From Zeus faber (taxonomy: Eukaryota; Chordata; Actinopteri; Zeiformes; Zeidae): DNA of 64,000 bases. Positions within the stretch are counted from its first letter, which is position 1; every line of letters starts with the position of its first letter. Below, one piece after another: positions 38,201 to 49,600 of this stretch. The stretch lies in NCBI GenBank assembly GCA_960531495.1, contig CAUIJY010000091.1:5001-69000 (forward strand), in the 5' to 3' direction. The notes under the pieces were generated by a model that ran no database searches, was not told the DNA's origin, and saw only the letters and a program-made list of their open reading frames with translations. Position numbers and translations under genes: made by a program.

Positions 38201-40858
38201 GAAAATGGAAGAAGTTTCCCAATGACAAACTGAGACGGAACTTACCTATACTCAACAAAATCTAAGAACATAGATATCCCACTGACAAATAGAGGTCGTA
38301 CCCAAACTCTACAAAATCCAATTGAAAATGGAAGAAGTTTCCCAATGACAAACTGAGACGGAATTTACCTATACTCAACAAAATCTAAGAACATAGATAT
38401 CCCACGGACAAATAGAGGTCGTACCCAAACTCAACAAAATCCAACCAACAAGAGTAGAAATATTTCCTAAAATAAACCAATTGACCGGGGGACACACACC
38501 AGGGTCTTGACGAAGCCCAGGTGGCCTGCCTCAAGGAGAGGGTGTATAGTTTGTTTAAAAGGCTGAAACACTCAATGATCCTGAGGTACACTACTGATGA
38601 ATGTGTCCTAAATTTCTAAAAGTAATCATATAGAAATGCGGAGAAAGAACAAATAAGGTGTTCTTAACCACTCTTAACAGGAAACAAAAAAACAAACAGG
38701 GTATTCTCAACCACTCTTAACAACTTGAAACAAAAAACAAATAAGGTGTTCTTAACCACTCTTAAAGAAAACAACTACGTCTACCAACGACTAATAAAGC
38801 ATCTAAACAACAAATATAAGACAAATTACTCTGGACCTATACTACTAAGAGGAAACAAGCATCCTTTTAAATGTAAGTCACCTTAAACCCTGGTTAGCGG
38901 ACTTCTCCTTGAAGCCAGAATATGCCTATATTCTTTAACCCAAATGGGATAACTACAAAACATGAACCTAACACTCTACCTAACATAATACGGGATTGGA
39001 GAATCTTGATAACGTGCGACGGCCCGTGCATTACCTTTGGTCCCCTATACCAAACTGCCCATGCTGGCCAGGGGGGAACATAGGAAAAGTACTCACCAAT
39101 ACATACCAGGCTACCCAAACTGGGTAGACGGGATCATCAATACAGTACTCACCCAACCTAATCTAGCCTGTGCCTCGGAAAGCAGATTCTCCTTATAACC
39201 CATTATATGTATTATCTAACCAAATCTCTCTCCCCTTTCTTTCCTCCTCTTAAAGGCATTGACATGGCGCAAGATAAGGTGTACAACAACTTCCAACTAT
39301 TGATTAGAGTCTATTCTCATAAATTAACAACTATACAAAATAACTTAGCTTACAATTTTTTTTTCTCTTTTTTCATTCTTTTTCTCACTCTCTTCCCCTT
39401 CTCTCAGGAAACTGAGAGAGCTGGGACGGTAGAGAATAGCCCGAACAGGCAGGAGGAGAATGCAGTCCGAACAGACGGCTCTCCTTCCCTCTACCTCCCT
39501 TCTACATATACTTCTCCTCCACTTCCCTCTCCTCTCCAACCCTAATCCTAAAACCCTGACCCTAACCCTAACCCCAACTCTAGCTCTAAACCTAACCCTA
39601 ATCCTAACGTTAACCCTAAGACTTAACCCTAAACCTAACCCTAGACCTAACCCTTAGCCTAACCCTAAACCTAAGCCTAGCCCTGGTTCTAAACCTAACC
39701 CTACCCCTAACGTTAACCCTAAGACCTAGCCCTAAACCTAACCCCAAACCTAACCCTAAACCTAACCCTTATCCTAACCCTTAAACCAAATCCTAACCCT
39801 AACCATTGACGAATAGAGGTCGTACCCAAACTCAACAAAATCCAAGAACAAAAATATCCCACTGACAAATAGAGGTCTCACCCAAACTCTACAAAATCCA
39901 ATTGAAAATGGAAGAAGTTTCCCAATGACAAACTGAGACGGAACTTACCTATACTCAACAAAATCTAAGAACATAGATATCCCACTGACAAATAGAGGTC
40001 GTACCCAAACTCTACAAAATCCAATTGAAAATGGAAGAAGTTTCCCAATGACAAACTGAGACGGAATTTACCTATACTCAACAAAATCTAAGAACATAGA
40101 TATCCCACGGACAAATAGAGGTCGTACCCAAACTCAACAAAATCCAACCAACAAGAGTAGAAATATTTCCTAAAATAAACCAATTGACCGGGGGACACAC
40201 ACCAGGGTCTTGACGAAGCCCAGGTGGCCTGCCTCAAGGAGAGGGTGTATAGTTTGTTTAAAAGGCTGAAACACTCAATGATCCTGAGGTACACTACTGA
40301 TGAATGTGTCCTAAATTTCTAAAAGTAATCATATAGAAATGCGGAGAAAGAACAAATAAGGTGTTCTTAACCACTCTTAACAGGAAACAAAAAAACAAAC
40401 AGGGTATTCTCAACCACTCTTAACAACTTGAAACAAAAAACAAATAAGGTGTTCTTAACCACTCTTAAAGAAAACAACTACGTCTACCAACGACTAATAA
40501 AGCATCTAAACAACAAATATAAGACAAATTACTCTGGACCTATACTACTAAGAGGAAACAAGCATCCTTTTAAATGTAAGTCACCTTAAACCCTGGTTAG
40601 CGGACTTCTCCTTGAAGCCAGAATATGCCTATATTCTTTAACCCAAATGGGATAACTACAAAACATGAACCTAACACTCTACCTAACATAATACGGGATT
40701 GGAGAATCTTGATAACGTGCGACGGCCCGTGCATTACCTTTGGTCCCCTATACCAAACTGCCCATGCTGGCCAGGGGGGAACATAGGAAAAGTACTCACC
40801 AATACATACCAGGCTACCCAAACTGGGTAGACGGGATCATCAATACAGTACTCACCCA

Positions 40859-40928
40859 CCCTAACCCTAACCCTAACCCTAACCCTAACCCTAACCCTAA
40901 CCCCTAACCCTAACCCTAACCCTAACCC
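40859..40928 (-). repeat. Interstitial telomeric tract
   Basis: About 70 bp of CCCTAA repeats, in the same polarity as the terminal telomere, with one variant CCCCTAA near 40900. On the left it abuts a broken 1703-bp unit (after CTCACCCA); on the right it enters the 318-bp repeat at CCCAATATACTT (40926), sharing CCC. The flanks are two unlike subtelomeric modules, so this is a junction: most simply a former chromosome terminus onto which the distal 40 kb was added. Confidence 0.92.
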
Positions 40929-42209
40929 AATATACTTGATATAACACTACCGGATTAATATAACCCACTACCACCTAGGACCAATTAGAATTTACGCCCG
41001 AACAAAATAACCCAAACAATTTAACTCACAAACCTTTTTTTCACTCTCTTCCCTTTCTCTCATGAAAATGAGAGAGTTGGGACGGTAGAGAACAGCCCGA
41101 ACAGGCAGGAGGAGAATGCAGTCCGAACAGACGGCTCTCCTTCCCTCTACCTCCCTCCTACCTCCCTCTTGCTCCTTCTAAAAATAAACCTTATAATTAA
41201 TTAATCTTCATAACAAACAAACTAACCGTAACCCGGAGTCTATCCCAATATACTTGATATAACATTACCGGATTAATATAACCCACTACCACCTAGGACC
41301 AATTAGAATTTACGCCCGAACAAAATAACCCAAACAATTTAACTCACAAACCTTTTTTTCACTCTCTTCCCTTTCTCTCATGAAAATGAGAGAGTTGGGA
41401 CGGTAGAGAACAGCCCGAACAGGCAGGAGGAGAATGCAGTCCGAACAGACGGCTCTCCTTCCCTCTACCTCCCTCCTACCTCCCTCTTGCTCCTTCTAAA
41501 AATAAACCTTATAATGAATTAATCTTCATAACAAACAAACTAACCGTAACCCGGAGTCTATCCCAATATACTTAATAAAACATTACCGGATTAATATAAC
41601 CCACTACCACCTAGGACCAATTAGAATTTATGCCCGAACAAAATAACCCAAACAATTTAACTCACAAACCTTTTTTTCACTCTCTTCCCTTTCTCTCATG
41701 AAAATGAGAGAGTTGGGACGGTAGAGAACAGCCCGAACAGGCAGGAGGAGAATGCAGTCCGAACAGACGGCTCTCCTTCCCTCTACCTCCCTCCTACCTC
41801 CCTCTTGCTCCTTCTAAAAATAAACCTTATAATGAATTAATCTTCATAACAAACAAACTAACCGTAACCCGGTATCTATCCCAATATACTTGATATAATA
41901 TTACCGGATTAATATAACCCACTACCACCTAGGACCAATTAGAATTTATGCCCGAACAAAATAACCCAAACAATTTAACTCACAAACCTTTTTTTCACTC
42001 TCTTCCCTTTCTCTCATGAAAATGAGAGAGTTGGGACGGTAGAGAACAGCCCGAACAGGCAGGAGGAGAATGCAGTCCGAACAGACGGCTCTCCTTCCCT
42101 CTACCTCCCTCCTACCTCCCTCTTGCTCCTTCTAAAAATAAACCTTATAATTAATTAATCTTCATAACAAACAAACTAACCGTAACCCGGAGTCTATCCC
42201 AATATACTT
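40926..42209 (+). repeat. Proximal 318-bp repeat array, 4 copies
   Basis: CCCAATATACTT starts units at 40926, 41244, 41562, 41880 and 42198, an exact 318-bp step. Copies differ by few bases (for example ATTAATTAATC against ATGAATTAATC, CGGAGTC against CGGTATC). Each has the GAAA hairpin (41056-41075 and +318). The distal cassette has only 1.2 copies because the telomere there cuts into the unit. Confidence 0.95.
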
Positions 42210-42975
42210 GGTAAACCCTCAACACATTCCCAACCCTAACCCTAACCCTAACCCTAACCCCTAACCCTAACCCTTAACATATTCCCAACCCTAACCCTAA
42301 CCCTAACCCAAACCCTAACCCTAACCCAAACCCTAAACCCTAACCCTAACCCTTAACACGAGTCCTTGAATCCAAACCTAACCCTAACCCTAACCCCTAC
42401 CCTTAACACATTCCTAACCCTAACCCTAACCCTAACCCTATTAACCCTTACCCAATCCTGAATCCGGACCTAAACCCTAAACTTAACCCCTACCCTCAAC
42501 ACATTCCCAACCCTAACCCTAACCCTAACCCCAACCCCAACCTTAAGCTTAACTAACCCCAACCTAACTCTGAATCTAAACCTAACCCCAACCCCTACCC
42601 TAACCATATTCCCCACCCTAACCCTAACCCTAACCCCTAACCCCTAACCCTAACCCTAACCCTAACCTAACCCTAAAACTAACCCTAGCCCTGGTTCTAA
42701 ACCTAACCCTAACGTTAACCCTAAGACCTAGCCCTAAACCCGACCCTAAACCTAACCCTAGCGCTTAACCTAACCCTAAACCTAACCCTAAACTTAACCC
42801 TCAATCCAACCCTAAACTTAACCCTCAATCTAACCCTAAACTTAACCCTCAATCTAACCCTAAACCTAACCCTAAACCTAACCCTAAACCTAACCCTAAA
42901 CCTAGCCCTGAGCCTAACCTTAGACCTAACCCTAAACCTAACCTTAGCTCTAAAACCATCACTGTTACCCAATCT
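42210..42975 (-). repeat. Degenerate telomeric sequence, proximal cassette
   Basis: Close copy of 4293-5055, with the same opening GGTAAACCCTCAACACATTC and the same drifted hexamers. Small differences lie in the number of near-perfect CCCTAA units, and one CCTAGCCCTAAA phrase (near 4750) is missing. The 83-residue minus-strand frame here (42721-42972) is again translated telomeric DNA. Confidence 0.92.
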
Positions 42976-42979
42976 TTTT

Positions 42980-43033
<54 letters not shown>

Positions 43034-43262
43034 CACCCTTTTCCCCAACCCTAAAATCTCTAATTACTACAGATGTAGTTAAAATGAATAGTTATGTGGG
43101 AAGGTTTGTTTTTATATATATATATTTTTTTCATATATATATATTTTTTTATTATGTTTTTATTATATTTTTTTTATATATATTTTTTTATATATTTATA
43201 GATTTTTTCTAAATTATTTATGTATTTATTTATTAGTTTTTTCTATTTATTTATATATTTAT
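42976..43262. repeat. AT-rich tract with A46, proximal copy
   Basis: Copy of 5056-5340. An uninterrupted A46 (42986-43031) stands where the distal copy has two A8 runs separated by CGTAAC. The TATATA/T-rich part (43110-43262) is slightly shorter. No gene seen. Confidence 0.85.
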
Positions 43263-43568
43263 ATAATGACTACGGACATTCCAACACGGAGCGTTCTCCG
43301 TGCCCAGGTGTATAGCCCCACGCGTAGTGTGTGTAGTCAGCCGGATCCACCGAGAGTGATGGAGTGCCACTTTAATCGCGGCGCGAGTTTCGCTCGCGAT
43401 GCCGATGGACTGCCTTTACTTCTCTTTGAGGGCCGGTTTTCTCGGCGGCGAGTTGCTCGCTGTCGACCGGATTGTTTTGGACAGAAGTTGTCCACCCGGA
43501 GATTATTTTGTTTTCCCGCTGTCATGTCATTACAAGCGCTACCGCTATCGCTCATGGTACCGTTTTTT
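43263..43568 (+). other. CpG-dense segment with unrecognised open frame, proximal copy
   Basis: Near-identical to 5341-5641 (one visible change, CCAAGTG to CCAGGTG near 43307). The + frame from 43266 runs to 43598 because the T6A9 junction shifts the end; the distal copy stops at the start of its poly(A). The product is not recognised. Both GC-rich hairpins are kept. As with the distal copy, promoter-like CpG island, retro-insert and gene fragment all remain open. Confidence 0.4.
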
Positions 43569-43577
43569 AAAAAAAAA

Positions 43578-44730
43578 CCTACAACATCCCCACGTTAATG
43601 AAACACTTCCGCGATGTTTTTTCTGGTTAAAATAATTTCAGTAGGCTATTGAAAATTATTTAACATACAAAAACATAGTCAACTAATAAAATAGAGGAAT
43701 TATGGGATAATTATAGAGGACCAATCAGAGGATGAACATCATGCTAGAGACTCCCCTTCAGGAAGTAGCGGCCGTTCCTACCGAAAAAAACCGCTATGAA
43801 CCATGGGTACTTTTAATTTTAATTTCTTCACGCATTTTATTGCACGAAAAAATATTTATATGCCACCAATCGTTTAATGAAATTCTAAATATTATATTCA
43901 GGACCCCAACTACATTATTAAAAACATAAAATCCCAGGAACCAGGAGGGTGAAAGACATAACCCGAGTAGACCCTATACGAAATTTAAGTGATAAAATAA
44001 TGAAGACCTGGCTGGGGTAAGTGTTATCCAAGGTTTCTAGGTGTAAAACTAAAAAAAACATAGATATATTGGACAATTCCTGGAGTTGTGCGGTGTACGG
44101 GACACAGGAATTGTTCCTTTAAAAGTAGAATGCTGTTTTTACAGCAATTTAAATTTTCACACCCTTATTTCCTCATCCCCTGGTCCAAACTTAGGGACCA
44201 GGCCGTGGATGCACCGGGACCTAGACCTTTTAGAACTAACTACCTATCTCCATCCTTTAACCCAACCTGTATAATAATACCTAGGAGATAACAGTAACCA
44301 CTTACTCTACTAGGTCTAATTTATCCTTACTCCCAAGACATACCCGTAATCAGATCTTATTATCCATTATAACCGAAGTAACCAAACTATCATCAAACAG
44401 ACGATAGCTTACCCAAGAAAATAACCAAAACCCGACCAACTTGAATAACGTTAGAACAACGGTATTTCAATTTAGCCAAACTCGACTACCTCGTCTAACA
44501 ACAGCAGAAATGTACCTGGGATAAATTAAAAGGCAACGTATCCAAGCTCAACAAAGTCCAACCAATAATACCGGAGGCACCTTAAGAAAAAATAGTGATA
44601 CAAACTTACCCAAACTCAACAGAATCCTAGGACAGAAATATCTTACCGACAAAGAAAGACCGTACCCAAACTCAACAAAATCCGAATGACCATAGTAAGA
44701 ACTACCCAATGACAAAGACAGAACCTAACC

Positions 44731-44761
<31 letters not shown>

Positions 44762-44862
44762 AAAGTCTAAGGAAAAGAATATCCTACCAACGTATAAAGG
44801 TCGTACCCAAATGCAACGAAATCCAACGAACAATTTTTTTTTTTAAATAAAACCAATTGACC
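43578..44862. other. Cassette-only block, proximal copy
   Basis: Copy of 5690-6942 at a constant offset of 37888 for most of its length. It contains the multi-hairpin foldback (44030-44229) and the diverged 123-bp-like repeats (about 44538-44862). An A28 run (44731-44758) replaces A8 (6843-6850). Open frames of 62-67 codons (43732-43929, 44086-44291) match the distal copy and are not recognised. Divergence is very low, so this block was duplicated recently or is kept uniform by exchange. Confidence 0.75.
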
Positions 44863-45035
44863 GGGGGACACACACCAGGGTCTTGATCAAACCCAGGTGG
44901 CCTGCCTCAAGGAGAGGGTGTATAGTTTGTTTAAAAGGCTGAAACACTCAATGATCCTGAGGTACACTACTGATGAATGTGTCCTAAATTCCTAAAAGTA
45001 ATCATATGGAAATTCAGAGAAAGAAGAAACAGGGT
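44863..45035. repeat. 173-bp conserved core element, proximal cassette
   Basis: Same sequence type as 6943-7115, including the TTGATCAA variant within the hairpin region (CTTGATCAAACCC), whereas the array units read CTTGACGAAGCCC. This cassette-type spelling separates the two cassette cores from all array cores. Confidence 0.8.
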
Positions 45036-46570
45036 GCGCTTAACCATCCGTAACAACTTGAAACAAAAAACAATAAGGTGTACCTAACCACGCTTAAACT
45101 CGTAATAAAAAACAAACAAGGTTTTCTTACCATCCGTAACAACTTTAAACAAGAAACTAACAAGGTGTACTTAACCACGCTTAAACCCGTAATAAGGAAC
45201 AAACAAGGTGTTCTGAACCAATCCGTAAAAACTTGAAACAGAAACAAATAAGGTGTACCTAACCACGCTTAAACCCGTAACCAAAAAAACAAACAAGGTG
45301 ATCTTAACCATCCGTAACAACTTTAAACAAGAAACTAACAAGGTGTACCTAACCACGCTTAAACCCGTAATAAGGAACAAACAAGGTGTTCTGAACCAAT
45401 CCGTAAAAACTTGAAACAGAAACAAATAAGGTGTACCTAACCACGCTTAAACCCATAACCAAAAAAACAAACAAGGTGATCTTAACCATTCGTAACAACT
45501 GGAAACAAAAACAAACAAGGTTTATTTAACCACGCTTAAACCCATAACAAATGAACACCCAAATAAAACAAATAGGGTGTTCTTAACCATCCATAAACAA
45601 CTGGAAACAAAAACAAACAAGGTGTATTTAACCACGTTTAAACCCAGAACAAAAAACAAACAAAACGTTCTTAACCATCCGCAACAACTTGAACAGGAAC
45701 CTAACTCTCTACCTAACATAATACGGGATTGGAGAATCTTGATAACGTGCGACGGCCCGTGCATTACCTTTGGTCCCCTATACCAAACTGCCCATGCTGG
45801 CCAGGGGGGAACATAGGAATAGTACTCACCAATACATGCCAGGATACCCAACTGGGTAAACGGAATCATCTATACAGTACTCAACAAACCCAAATCAAAA
45901 AACAATAAGGTGTACCTAACCACGCTTAAACTCGTAATAAAAAACAAACAAGGTTTTCTTACCATCCGTAACAACTTTAAACAAGAAACTAACAAGGTGT
46001 ACTTAACCACGCTTAAACCCGTAATAAGGAACAAACAAGGTGTTCTGAACCAATCCGTAAAAACTTGTAACAGAAACAAATAAGGTGTACCTAACCACGC
46101 TTAAACCCGTAACCAAAAAAACAAACAAGGTGATCTTAACCATCCGTAACAACTTTAAACAAGAAACTAACAAGGTGTACTTAACCACGCTTAAACCCGT
46201 AATAAGGAACAAACAAGGTGTTCTGAACCAATCCGTAAAAACTTGAAACAGAAACAAATAAGGTGTACCTAACCACGCTTAAACCCGTAACCAAAAAAAC
46301 AAACAAGGTGTATTTAACCACGTTTACACCCAGAACAAAAAACAAACAAAACGTTCTTAACCATCCGCAACAACTTGAACAGGAACCTAACTCTCTACCT
46401 AACATAATACGGGATTGGAGAATCTTGATAACGTGCGACGGCCCGTGCATTACCTTTGGTCCCCTATACCAAACTGCCCTTGCTGGCCAGGGGGGAACAT
46501 AGGAAAAGTACTCACCAATACATACCAGGCTACCCAAACTGGGTAGACGGGATCATCAATACAGTACTCA
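45036..46570 (+). repeat. Layered 59/178/832-bp repeat, proximal cassette
   Basis: Two higher-order units against three in the distal cassette; closing CAGTACTCA at 45875 and 46562. The first unit has one more 178-bp subunit than its distal counterpart (804 against 626 bp between matching sites). The second is about 146 bp shorter than the 833-bp distal unit, through a direct fusion near 46305 that joins two monomers and creates a longer minus-strand frame (46181-46537). The last element is the HOR/array chimera with the private T at 46480. Confidence 0.9.
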
Positions 46571-46626
46571 ACCAACCTAACCCTAACCTCATCAATACAG
46601 TACTCACCCAACCCTAACCCTAACCC
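46571..46626. other. Telomere-seeded junction between cassette and array 2
   Basis: After CAGTACTCAACCAACC come CTAACCCTAACC, then a second copy of ATCAATACAGTACTCACCCA (46589-46608), then about three CCCTAA repeats, then TTTCCTAAAATAAACC, which is the interior of the 1.7-kb unit. Two short telomeric fillers thus bracket a repeated end motif. The distal cassette has a different filler at this place (ACCAACTCAACCAACC, about 9461-9476). Confidence 0.8.
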
Positions 46627-49600
46627 TTTCCTAAAATAAACCAATTGACCGGGGGACACACACCAGGGTCTTGACGAAGCCCAGGTGGCCTGCCTCAAGG
46701 AGAGGGTGTATAGTTTGTTTAAAAGGCTGAAACACTCAATGATCCTGAGGTACACTACTGATGAATGTGTCCTAAATTTCTAAAAGTAATCATATAGAAA
46801 TGCGGAGAAAGAACAAATAAGGTATTCTTAACCACTCTTAACAACTTGAAACAAAAAACAAATAAGGTGTTCTTAACCACTCTTAAAGAAAACAACTACG
46901 TCTACCAACAACTAATAAAGCATCTAAACAACAAATATAAGACAAATTACTCTGGACCTATACTACTAAGAGGAAACAAGCATCCTTTTAAATGTAAGTC
47001 ACCTTAAACCCTGGTTAGGGGACTTCTCCTTGAAGCCAGAATATGCCTATATTCTTTAACCCAAATGGGATAACTACAAAACATGAACCTGACACTCTAC
47101 CTAACATAATACGGGAATGGAGAATCTTGATAACGTGCGACGGCCCGTGCATTACCTTTGGTCCCCTATACCAAACTGACCATGCTGGCCAGGGGGGAAC
47201 ATAGGAAAAGTACTCACCAATACATACCAGGCTACCCAAACTGGGTAGACGGGATCATCAATACAGTACTCACCCAACCTAATCTAGCCTGTGCCTCGGA
47301 AAGCAGATTCTCCTTATAACCCATTATATGTATTATCTAACCAAATATCTCTCCCCTTTCTTTCCTCCTCTTAAAGGCATTGACATGGCGCAAGATAAGG
47401 TGTACAACAACTTCCAACTATTGATTAGAGTCTATTCTCATAAATTAACAACTATACAAAATAACTTAGCTTACAATTTTTTTTTTTTTTCTCTTTTTTC
47501 ATTCTTTTTCTCACTCTCTTCCCCTTCTCTCAGGAAACTGAGAGAGCTGGGACGGTAGAGAATAGCCCGAACAGGCAGGAGGAGAATGCAGTCCGAACAG
47601 ACGGCTCTCCTTCCCTCTACCTCCCTTCTACATATACTTCTCCTCCACTTCCCTCTCCTCTCCAACCCTAATCCTAAAACCCTGACCCTAACCCTAACCC
47701 TAACTCTAGCTCTAAACCTAACCCTAACGTTAACCCTAAGACTTAACCCTAAACCTAACCCTTAGCCTAACCCTAAACCTAAGCCTAGCCCTGGTTCTAA
47801 ACCTAACCCTAACCCTAACGTTAACCCTAAGACCTAGCCCTAAACCTAACCCCAAACCTAACCCTAAACCTAACCCTTATCCTAACCCTAAAACCAAATC
47901 CTAACCCTAACCATTGACGAATAGAGGTCGTACCCAAACTCAACAAAATCCAAGAACAAAAATATCCCACTGACAAATAGAGGTCGTACCCAAACTCTAC
48001 AAAATCCAATTGAAAATGGAAGAAGTTTCCCAATGACAAACTGAGACAGAACTGACCTATACTCAATAAAATCTAAGAACATAGATATCCCACTGACAAA
48101 TAGAGGTCGTACCCAAACTCTACAAAATCCAATTGAAAATGGAAGAAGTTTCCCAATGACAAACAGAGACGGAACTTACCTATACTCAACTAAATCTAAG
48201 AACATAGATATCCCACGGACAAATAGAGGTCATACCCAAACTCATCAAAATCCAACCAACAAGAGTAGAAATATTTCCTAAAATAAACCAATTGACCGGG
48301 GGACACACACCAGGGTCTTGACGAAGCCCAGGTGGCCTGCCTCAAGGAGAGGGTGTATAGTTTGTTTAAAAGGCTGAAACACTCAATGATCCTGAGGTAC
48401 ACTACTGATGAATGTGTCCTAAATTTCTAAAAGTAATCATATAGAAATGCGGAGAAAGAACAAATAAGGTATTCTTAACCACTCTTAACAACTTGAAACA
48501 AAAAACAAATAAGGTGTTCTTAACCACTCTTAAAGAAAACAACTACGTCTACCAACAACTAATAAAGCATCTAAACAACAAATATAAGACAAATTACTCT
48601 GGACCTATACTACTAAGAGGAAACAAGCATCCTTTTAAATGTAAGTCACCTTAAACCCTGGTTAGGGGACTTCTCCTTGAAGCCAGAATATGCCTATATT
48701 CTTTAACCCAAATGGGATAACTACAAAACATGAACCTGACACTCTACCTAACATAATACGGGAATGGAGAATCTTGATAACGTGCGACGGCCCGTGCATT
48801 ACCTTTGGTCCCCTATACCAAACTGACCATGCTGGCCAGGGGGGAACATAGGAAAAGTACTCACCAATACATACCAGGCTACCCAAACTGGGTAGACGGG
48901 ATCATCAATACAGTACTCACCCAACCTAATCTAGCCTGTGCCTCGGAAAGCAGATTCTCCTTATAACCCATTATATGTATTATCTAACCAAATATCTCTC
49001 CCCTTTCTTTCCTCCTCTTAAAGGCATTGACATGGCGCAAGATAAGGTGTACAACAACTTCCAACTATTGATTAGAGTCTATTCTCATAAATTAACAACT
49101 ATACAAAATAACTTAGCTTACAATTTTTTTTTTTTTTCTCTTTTTTCATTCTTTTTCTCACTCTCTTCCCCTTCTCTCAGGAAACTGAGAGAGCTGGGAC
49201 GGTAGAGAATAGCCCGAACAGGCAGGAGGAGAATGCAGTCCGAACAGACGGCTCTCCTTCCCTCTACCTCCCTTCTACATATACTTCTCCTCCACTTCCC
49301 TCTCCTCTCCAACCCTAATCCTAAAACCCTGACCCTAACCCTAACCCTAACTCTAGCTCTAAACCTAACCCTAACGTTAACCCTAAGACTTAACCCTAAA
49401 CCTAACCCTTAGCCTAACCCTAAACCTAAGCCTAGCCCTGGTTCTAAACCTAACCCTAACCCTAACGTTAACCCTAAGACCTAGCCCTAAACCTAACCCC
49501 AAACCTAACCCTAAACCTAACCCTTATCCTAACCCTAAAACCAAATCCTAACCCTAACCATTGACGAATAGAGGTCGTACCCAAACTCAACAAAATCCAA

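Larger units (their letters stand above)
9477..40858 (+). repeat. Array 1: 18.4 tandem copies of a 1703-bp unit
   Basis: The period is exactly 1703 bp throughout. The core anchor CCAATTGACC falls at 9526 + 1703n for n = 0 to 18 (last at 40180). The array enters inside the 123-bp-repeat module (homology begins at 9477) and stops within a unit, right after CAGTACTCACCCA (40858), where telomeric repeats take over. Module order per unit is core, 40-60-bp repeats, spacer, 188-bp element, spacer with poly-T, 318-bp-repeat fragment, degenerate telomere, 123-bp repeats. I see one substitution in the whole array (A to C at 39704, in the most proximal full copy). Such uniformity means very recent amplification, strong homogenisation, or assembly from too few reads. 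No gene is recognised in the unit. Confidence 0.97.
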
